The notes beneath the pieces were generated by a model that was not told where the DNA came from, did not search any database, and saw only the letters and a list, made by a program, of their open reading frames with translations. From Lachnospiraceae bacterium (GTDB taxonomy: Bacteria > Bacillota > Clostridia > Lachnospirales > Lachnospiraceae): a stretch of 23,410 nucleotides of DNA. The DNA is taken from NCBI GenBank assembly GCA_900766575.1, contig CAAFVW010000030.1:1-23410 (forward strand), given 5' to 3'. Each line of letters begins with the position of its first letter. The stretch's first letter is position 1. Below, in pieces: positions 23,222-23,410 of the stretch. The position numbers were made by a program, and so were the translations under genes.

Positions 23222-23410
23222 TTACTTGTAAGGGATAACGCCTCCGTTGTAGTTGTCGTTGATGAACTGCTTGATCTCATCGGACTTCAGGGTATCTACC
23301 AGCGCCTTGATCTTAGGCAGATTCTCGTTGCCTTCCTTAACAGCGATTACATTTACATAAGTAGCGGCTGCTTCGGAATCATCGCTCTCATACAGCAGAG
23401 CATCGTCTGC
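23222..23410 (-). CDS. metQ: MetQ/NlpA-type methionine ABC transporter lipoprotein (C-terminal part, cut by window edge)
   Basis: The visible last 62 residues read from ADDALLYESDDSEAAATYVN to the stop, including NVIAVKEGNENLPKIKALVD and QFINDNYNGGVIPYK. This matches the C-terminal lobe of NlpA-family substrate-binding lipoproteins such as MetQ, which feed D- or L-methionine to the MetNI ABC transporter at the outer face of the membrane. The N-terminal lipobox and any metN and metI genes lie outside the window. Some NlpA proteins bind other ligands, so the symbol is a family-level choice. The gene ends at TAA 23224-23222 and is followed by its own terminator. Confidence 0.8.
   Translation of the reverse strand, partial: ADDALLYESDDSEAAATYVNVIAVKEGNENLPKIKALVDTLKSDEIKQFINDNYNGGVIPYK

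Noticed and set aside
1..23410. CRISPR arrays, tRNA or rRNA genes, transposases, phage genes.
   Set aside because: None seen; no regularly spaced repeats, tRNA cloverleaf or mobile-element proteins on either strand.

Overview
The window looks like chromosomal DNA of a low-to-mid GC Gram-positive anaerobe of the Clostridia, most likely a Lachnospiraceae gut bacterium. The grounds are Firmicutes-type strong Shine-Dalgarno sites, AddAB instead of RecBCD, ammonia-dependent AsnA, SseB and DegV family genes, a TIGR03916/TIGR03915-type radical-SAM pair, and sigma-A type promoters. No prophage, insertion sequence, CRISPR array, rRNA or tRNA was seen. Species assignment is inference.

Layout: (1) 1-115, start of an HPr-like gene (- strand, cut by the edge). 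(2) 371-2519, a two-gene putative DNA-repair operon (- strand) whose promoter carries two LexA/SOS-box-like palindromes. (3) asnA (+), ending in a bidirectional terminator. (4) 3816-6901, a translationally coupled pair of membrane proteins (- strand): an acyltransferase-3 protein followed by a GT-C-like polytopic protein. (5) 6902-7077, a divergent regulatory region with a CcpA cre-like site, then a methyl-accepting chemotaxis protein (+). (6) An orphan carbamate kinase (+) with a palindrome inside its promoter. (7) 10301-20141, a long - strand block read as sseB-like, a two-TM unknown, a broken GNAT acetyltransferase, exoA, addB, addA, and a short ORF in frame after the addA stop. (8) A HAD-IIA phosphatase (+) and a convergent DegV protein (-). 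(9) 22241-22580, an intergenic region holding what looks like a free-standing small RNA with its own promoter, C-rich loops and terminator. (10) An IscR/Rrf2-like regulator (-) and the 3' end of a metQ-like lipoprotein gene (-).

Two themes stand out. The first is DNA repair: exoA-addB-addA supply an AP endonuclease and the double-strand-break resection machine, while the separate radical-SAM/DUF4130 pair with SOS boxes is a plausible damage-induced repair system of unknown chemistry. The second is regulation: the probable sRNA at 22472-22580 and the promoter-embedded palindromes (arcC, sRNA promoter, cre site) are not explained by the protein genes. The sRNA and the SOS-controlled radical-SAM operon are the best candidates for something undescribed.
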